Of a stretch of DNA of 64,000 nucleotides, positions 59,356-64,000 are shown piece after piece. Source of the DNA: Candidatus Fusobacterium pullicola. Its GTDB lineage: Bacteria > Fusobacteriota > Fusobacteriia > Fusobacteriales > Fusobacteriaceae. The notes under the pieces were generated by a model. The model made no database searches, was not told the origin of the DNA, and saw only the letters and a program-made list of their open reading frames with translations. The translations under genes were made by a program, and so were the position numbers. The stretch covers positions 1-64,000 of the forward strand of contig JAHLFN010000076.1 in the NCBI GenBank assembly GCA_018883725.1, in the 5' to 3' direction. Each line of letters starts with the position of its first letter. Position 1 is the first letter of the stretch.

Positions 59356-60678
59356 TTACTCCTTTATCTGTCCATTTATTATTTTATCTAAATAATCTAA
59401 ACTTTTAAAAAAATGTATATGTGGATAACCAGCTCTACAATTTTTTTCTTTAAAGACACAAGACCACTCTTTACCATTAGGTTTTACGGCTTTATATTTT
59501 CTACTATCCTTTTCTATATCATATATTTTTGAATAGTGAAATTCGTGTCCTCTTCCTACAAGACTCTCATCTTCATGAAGAGATATATAACCAAATCTAG
59601 AAATATCTAGTCTATCTTTCATTTCTATACTACATTTTATAATATCACACATAGGAAAATATTTGTCATCTAGTAATTTTATTCCAGAGCTAAGGTACAT
59701 AAACCCACCACACTCGCCATAGATTTTTCCATTTTTATTATAATATTCTTTTATACTATTCATCATCTCTATGTTATTTGATAATTCCTTAGCATAATTT
59801 TCTGGATAACCTCCACCAAAATATAGTAAATCTACTTCTGGTATTTTTTTATCAGTTATGGGAGAAAAGGGAATTAATTCTATTCCTAACTCCTCCATAA
59901 GTTCAAGGTTATCGTTATAGTAAAAACTAAAGGCTCTATCTTTGGCTACTCCTATTTTCACTCCACTATATCTATTTTTTATATTTTCAAATGGATTATC
60001 TACTTTCTCTCTCTCTCCAAGTTCAGCTATTTCAAGAAGTTTTTTTATATTGATAGTTTTCATTAATACTTCTTTCAATTTTTCAACTTTAAATTTTAAA
60101 TTATCTATCTCTCCAGCTTGTAAAAGTCCAAGATGTCTGCTTCCAATCTCAAAGTTTTCATCTTTAGGTATATAGCCAACACACTCTATCTCTGTATATT
60201 TTTCTATTGCCTCTTTGTAATGTTTGTACATAGCTTCAGTGGTTCTATTAATTATTATACCAGCTATTTTAACTCTATTATCTAACATTTTATATCCAAG
60301 TACTTCAGCAGCTATACTTGTACTCTTTCCACCACCACTAACTATCAAAATAACTGGGAGGTCTAGTACTCTCGATAAATGTGCCGAACTATTATTATCT
60401 AAGCCATGATCCATTCCATCATATAGTCCCATCACTCCTTCAACTATTGAGATTCCTTTATGATGTTTATAGAAAGAGTATTTCACTCCCTCCTCTCCCA
60501 TCATAAACAAATCTAAGTTATAGCTTTTATTTCCAGTTACAAATTGATGAAATGTTGTATCTATATAATCTGGACCTACTTTAAATGGAGAAACATTTTC
60601 AAAGAGTGACATAAGTCCCATTGATACAGTAGTTTTTCCTATTCCACTACTTACTCCAGCTATCATAAAACCTTTCAC
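59356..60678 (-). CDS. cbiA: Cobyrinic acid a,c-diamide synthase
   Basis: Amidotransferase of 440 residues. The N-terminal ATP-binding domain has GVSSGIGKTTVSMGLM near residue 8 and KVGPDYIDTTFH near residue 34. The glutaminase domain has LLYFGGGYPENYAKELS near residue 286 and the nucleophile Cys in YGECGGFMYLS near residue 329. It amidates side chains a and c using glutamine. It overlaps cobD by four bases. Confidence 0.95.
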   Translation of the reverse strand: MKGFMIAGVSSGIGKTTVSMGLMSLFENVSPFKVGPDYIDTTFHQFVTGNKSYNLDLFMMGEEGVKYSFYKHHKGISIVEGVMGLYDGMDHGLDNNSSAHLSRVLDLPVILIVSGGGKSTSIAAEVLGYKMLDNRVKIAGIIINRTTEAMYKHYKEAIEKYTEIECVGYIPKDENFEIGSRHLGLLQAGEIDNLKFKVEKLKEVLMKTINIKKLLEIAELGEREKVDNPFENIKNRYSGVKIGVAKDRAFSFYYNDNLELMEELGIELIPFSPITDKKIPEVDLLYFGGGYPENYAKELSNNIEMMNSIKEYYNKNGKIYGECGGFMYLSSGIKLLDDKYFPMCDIIKCSIEMKDRLDISRFGYISLHEDESLVGRGHEFHYSKIYDIEKDSRKYKAVKPNGKEWSCVFKEKNCRAGYPHIHFFKSLDYLDKIINGQIKE

Positions 60679-61733
60679 TTTACCACCTCAGCAAGATTTT
60701 TTAATACCTTCATATTGTTTTCTCTATCTTTGATAGCAAGTCTAATATAGTAATTATTTAATCCTACAAAGTTAGATGCATCTCTTATGACTATTCCTCT
60801 CTCTATCAATTTTTCTCTTACTTCATTAGAACTCTTATTTAAAAGTTGTATCAAAATAAAATTTGTGTTAGTTCTATATGTTTTTATTCCCTCTATCTTT
60901 AGAGTTTCATTATAAAACCAAACTTTTTCCTCTTCTATCCAACTTTCACTCTTTTCTATATACTCTTTATCCCGTAACATAGTTTTTCCTGCTATATCAG
61001 CGAAGCTATTTATACTCCAAGGCTCTTTATATTTAGGAAGAGTTTTCATTATCTTTTCATCATAACTTATTCCATATCCTAATCTCAACCCTGGTACAGC
61101 AAAAAACTTTGTTAATGCTCTCATTACAAATATATTGCTATCCTTTAAATTTACAGCTGTAAATTTTTCCCAACCTTTTATAAATTCTATAAAAGCTTCA
61201 TCTATGAAAAGCTTTATATTTCTTTTTTTCAACTCCTCATTTATTTTTTTTATATTTTCAATGGATATAAAATTTCCAGTTGGATTGTTAGGATTACACA
61301 TTACTACTAAGTCACATTGAGGTATAGAGTCTATAAATTTTTCCATATTCAAATTAAAATCTTCTTTTTCATCTAATACAAAATAATCTATTTCACAATC
61401 TATACTCTCCAAAGCCCTTCTATATTCAGCAAAGGTAGGAGCCACTATTAAAGCCTTTTTAGGTTTTAAACTCTTCATATATAGAAAAAGCATTTCTGTA
61501 GCTCCATTTCCTACTACTATATTTTCTATATCAACATTATTATACTTTCCAATGCTCTCTCTTAATTCTATGTAATCTGGGTCTGGGTATTTTTCTAATA
61601 TATCAAAATTTTCTATCACACTTTTTTTAAATTTCTCAGGGGTTCCCAAAGGATTTATATTAGAACTATAATCTAATAATTCTCCTTTTCCCTCTCTTTT
61701 TAATCTATATATATTTCCACCGTGTAAGTCCAT
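60675..61733 (-). CDS. cobD: Threonine-phosphate decarboxylase, CobD type
   Basis: PLP enzyme of about 352 residues giving aminopropanol phosphate for the nucleotide loop. The opening DLHGGNIYRLKREG is characteristic of CobD rather than HisC; DYSSNINPLGTPEK, MCNPNNPTGNF near residue 146, FIDEAFIEFI near residue 178 and the PLP Lys in RALTKFFAVPGLRLGYG near residues 205-221 follow. I start at ATG 61733, which shares one base with the cbiB stop; the earlier in-frame ATG at 61790 would lie deep in cbiB. A GGAGTG site precedes it. Confidence 0.9.
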   Translation of the reverse strand: MDLHGGNIYRLKREGKGELLDYSSNINPLGTPEKFKKSVIENFDILEKYPDPDYIELRESIGKYNNVDIENIVVGNGATEMLFLYMKSLKPKKALIVAPTFAEYRRALESIDCEIDYFVLDEKEDFNLNMEKFIDSIPQCDLVVMCNPNNPTGNFISIENIKKINEELKKRNIKLFIDEAFIEFIKGWEKFTAVNLKDSNIFVMRALTKFFAVPGLRLGYGISYDEKIMKTLPKYKEPWSINSFADIAGKTMLRDKEYIEKSESWIEEEKVWFYNETLKIEGIKTYRTNTNFILIQLLNKSSNEVREKLIERGIVIRDASNFVGLNNYYIRLAIKDRENNMKVLKNLAEVVK

Positions 61734-62692
61734 TATATCAACACTCCTATTAATTGAGATAAAATTATAAACGTAGCTAATCCTACCCAAGATGAAACAT
61801 ATAGAAGTTTTACTGCTTTTTTCACATCAGTTAAAGAAAAATCTCTTATCTTATCTCCAATAGTGGGTTTATCATGCCATTTTCCAAAATAGCTAGTTCT
61901 TCCACCAAACTGTACTTCCAATGCTCCAGCAAAAGCAGCTTCAGAATGACCAGAGTTTGGACTAGAATGATTTAATCTATCTCTATAAAAAATCTTCCAA
62001 GCATTTTTATAATTCATTCTTAAAATAAAAGCTCCAATAGGAATAATAAATCCTCCAGCTAACCTAGCAGGAATAAAATTAGCTATATCATCTATCTTAG
62101 CAGATATCATTCCAAAATCTATATATTTATCATTTTTATATCCCACCATAGAATCTAAAGTATTTATTGCTTTATATCCCATAGCAAAAGGAAGAGCAAG
62201 AGATACTCCCTCCATAGAAAAGAAGCTTCCTACAAAGGCAAAAAACATAGGGGCAATAACTCCATCTACTGTATTCTCACTTATTGTCTCTAATATACTT
62301 CTTACTATTTGGGTAATGTCCATACTATTAGTATCTCTACTTACTAAATAAGATAACTCCTTTTTAGCTTTTTCCATATCTCCTTCTGCTAGAATATTAC
62401 TAACTCTAATTCCTTCATCAGCTAGACTTTTAGTTGCCAAAGTTGTATATAGGAAAAATACTTCCAATATGGTTGAAATTTTTGTGATATAGAAAGAGAT
62501 AATAAAAGTAATTACTATTGTTAAGATAGCTAATAATCCACCTGTAATTTTTTTACACTTAAATCTATATAGGAGTTTTTCCAGTATCTCTATTAATTTT
62601 CCAATAAATCTTACAGGGTGTGGAAACCAATATGGATCTCCTAAAATTAAATCTAATATATAGGCTATACTATATCTTATTATAAAGCTCAT
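61733..62692 (-). CDS. cbiB: Adenosylcobinamide-phosphate synthase
   Basis: Inner membrane enzyme of 319 residues with about five hydrophobic segments. It opens YILDLILGDPYWFPHPVRFIG, then has YLVSRDTNSMD near residue 108, ETISENTVDGVIAPMFF near residue 126 and NSGHSEAAFAGALEVQFGG near residues 244-262, all CbiB hallmarks. It joins the aminopropanol arm made by CobD to cobyric acid. It lies between cbiP and cobD, close to both partners of its reaction. Confidence 0.95.
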   Translation of the reverse strand: MSFIIRYSIAYILDLILGDPYWFPHPVRFIGKLIEILEKLLYRFKCKKITGGLLAILTIVITFIISFYITKISTILEVFFLYTTLATKSLADEGIRVSNILAEGDMEKAKKELSYLVSRDTNSMDITQIVRSILETISENTVDGVIAPMFFAFVGSFFSMEGVSLALPFAMGYKAINTLDSMVGYKNDKYIDFGMISAKIDDIANFIPARLAGGFIIPIGAFILRMNYKNAWKIFYRDRLNHSSPNSGHSEAAFAGALEVQFGGRTSYFGKWHDKPTIGDKIRDFSLTDVKKAVKLLYVSSWVGLATFIILSQLIGVLI

Positions 62693-62693
62693 C

Positions 62694-64000
62694 TTATTCT
62701 CCTAATATCTCATATATTTTATCAATATCAACATTTTCTCTAAAAATCTTTTCCAATTTATCTAATTGTTGTTCTCTATATTCATCAAATGTTATTCCTT
62801 TCATTTGAAGTTCGATTCCCTTTTTTGCTCTCACTTTGTTTAGTATATTTCTAGTTATCTTTTCATTCTCAAATATTCCATGAAGATATGTTGCAAAGAT
62901 ATTCTCTCCCTTTACCACAGTAACTATTCTATCTTCATCATTGACCTTACTTTCATTTCCAAAAGTTACTCCTTGATGTATTTCGTATCCCTTTATCTCT
63001 TCTTCTTCAAGTCCTTCAAGTAATCCTGTACAATTAGAAAGCTTCCCTTCATACTGTGTAGTATTTTTTTCTTTTTCCATTACTGTTTCTAGTTCTAATA
63101 ATCCCAATCCTGGTATCTCTTTAATTTCACTTTCAATTCCATATGGATCTTTTATTTTTTCTCCTAACATTTGAAAGCCACCACAGATACCTATTATTAC
63201 CTTACCATTCTTTGAAGCTTTTATAATCTCTGTTGCTATTCCATTATCCTTTAACTCTTTTAAATCATCAATTGTATTTTTAGTTCCCGGGATAATAATG
63301 ATATCCTCTTCTCCCATTTCATCTACAGAATTTATATATTTTATATTTATATCTTCAACCATTCTTAAGGCATCTATATCAGTAAAATTAGAAATATGTT
63401 TTAATTTTATAACAGAGATATTTATTCCCTTTTTCTTTTGTAATCTCTTAAATCTTTCTGTTACACTATCTTCGTCCTCAATATCCACATTAGTATAAGG
63501 CATCACTCCAATCACAGGAATACCAGTTAATTTTTCTATCTCTTCCAATCCAGATTTCAAAATATTTATATCCCCTCTAAACTTGTTTATAATTACTCCC
63601 TTTACTCTTGCTCTTTCCTTTTCTGACATCAACATTATAGTTCCATAGATAGATGCAAAAACTCCACCTCTATCTATATCAGCTACTAAGATTACTGGAG
63701 AATCTGCCATCTCCGCCATTTTCATATTTGCTATATCTTCACCTTTAATATTTATTTCAACTGGACTTCCTGCTCCTTCAAGTATAGATATATCATAATT
63801 TTCTCTTATATAATCATATGATTTCATAATTTCTGGTTTTAAAGATGTTTTAAATTTACCATACTCTATTCCACTCATGTTTCCAATAGATTTTCCATTG
63901 ACTATAATTTGAATTTTTCTATCTGTTGTAGGTTTTAATAGAATTGGATTCATATACGCTTCTGGCTCTATCATACAAGCATATGCTTGCACTACTTGAG
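62694..64000 (-). CDS. cbiP: Cobyric acid synthase, N-terminus beyond the window
   Basis: Partial gene cut by the window edge. The visible part begins inside the CobQ/CbiP motif QVVQAYACMIEPEAYMNPIL (plus TTDRKIQIIVNG), so about 50 residues including the Walker A loop are missing; the GTG at 63992 is an internal codon. It has VILVADIDRGGVFASIYGT (near the start), MPYTNVDIEDEDS, and the glutaminase parts IIIPGTKNTIDDL and nucleophile Cys in IIGICGGFQMLGEKI. It amidates side chains b, d, e and g. One base separates it from cbiB. The operon promoter must lie further upstream. Confidence 0.93.
   Translation of the reverse strand, partial: QVVQAYACMIEPEAYMNPILLKPTTDRKIQIIVNGKSIGNMSGIEYGKFKTSLKPEIMKSYDYIRENYDISILEGAGSPVEINIKGEDIANMKMAEMADSPVILVADIDRGGVFASIYGTIMLMSEKERARVKGVIINKFRGDINILKSGLEEIEKLTGIPVIGVMPYTNVDIEDEDSVTERFKRLQKKKGINISVIKLKHISNFTDIDALRMVEDINIKYINSVDEMGEEDIIIIPGTKNTIDDLKELKDNGIATEIIKASKNGKVIIGICGGFQMLGEKIKDPYGIESEIKEIPGLGLLELETVMEKEKNTTQYEGKLSNCTGLLEGLEEEEIKGYEIHQGVTFGNESKVNDEDRIVTVVKGENIFATYLHGIFENEKITRNILNKVRAKKGIELQMKGITFDEYREQQLDKLEKIFRENVDIDKIYEILGE

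Overview
The window is a strongly AT-rich bacterial chromosome segment that looks like Fusobacterium. It combines Gram-negative envelope traits (two proteins ending as outer-membrane beta-barrels with a C-terminal Phe) with Firmicute-like housekeeping features (strong AGGAGG ribosome sites, a preQ1-I riboswitch, hairpin/poly-T terminators). Complete queuosine-precursor and anaerobic cobalamin pathways plus a lone ethanolamine permease fit the larger-genome gut clade (F. varium / ulcerans / mortiferum type). The species is an inference. No rRNA, tRNA, CRISPR array, insertion sequence or prophage was seen.

Layout. 1-5.5 kb: a GDSL hydrolase, a small membrane protein, two MORN-repeat proteins, a peptide-binding lipoprotein with an M42 aminopeptidase, a TSCPD protein and a tiny 35-codon membrane-peptide gene. 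5.5-10.4 kb: a complete branched-chain amino acid ABC operon (livJHMGF). 10.4-16.6 kb: a nickel/metallophore-type ABC operon (nikABCDE) ending in an M14-type deacylase, behind a long palindromic operator. 16.6-18.4 kb: pyrG with an attenuator-like leader. 18.4-21.5 kb: preQ1 riboswitch and queD-queE-folE-queC-queF. 22.7-25 kb: DUF969-DUF979-pcp, a probable pyroglutamate salvage unit. 25-30 kb: homoserine kinase-like protein, HAD nucleotidase, a candidate free-standing sRNA, eutH, an outer-membrane protein and trxB. 30.2-38 kb: a frameshifted mini tyrosine recombinase, HU, an FAD protein, an alcohol dehydrogenase, a BI-1 protein, a second outer-membrane protein, a very short RNA unit, a Fic gene with three frameshifts, and nfo. 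38-41.6 kb: nitroreductase, a cupin behind a Crp/Fnr-like palindrome, a pseudouridine synthase and a XerC/D-type integrase. 41.8-46.9 kb (minus): comB, a frameshifted lipoprotein, a radical SAM protein, an RpiR regulator and nagB-nagA. 47-49.6 kb (minus): an amino acid ABC transporter preceded by an arginine-rich leader peptide and terminator. 49.6-52.3 kb: an aminotransferase and a DAACS symporter. 52.4-64 kb (minus): a cobalamin operon running cbiP-cbiB-cobD-cbiA-cbiC-cbiD-cbiE-cbiT-cbiL-cbiF-cbiG-cbiH-cbiJ, truncated at the window edge inside cbiP.

Themes. Much of the window serves scavenging: peptides, branched-chain and other amino acids, pyroglutamyl peptides, amino sugars, nickel and ethanolamine. 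Cobalamin synthesis and EutH may be functionally linked, because ethanolamine ammonia-lyase needs B12, but the other eut genes are not here. The least explained signals are RNA-level: the arginine-codon leader (49268-49553), the minus-strand sRNA (26743-26878), the about 50-nt transcript (35758-35843), the peptide unit at 5221-5492 and the pyrG leader. Five one-base disruptions, four of them in homopolymers, break three genes. They are either contingency/decay events or assembly errors, and they should be resolved before those genes are called dead. All calls rest on reading the sequence by eye; no searches or folding programs were run.
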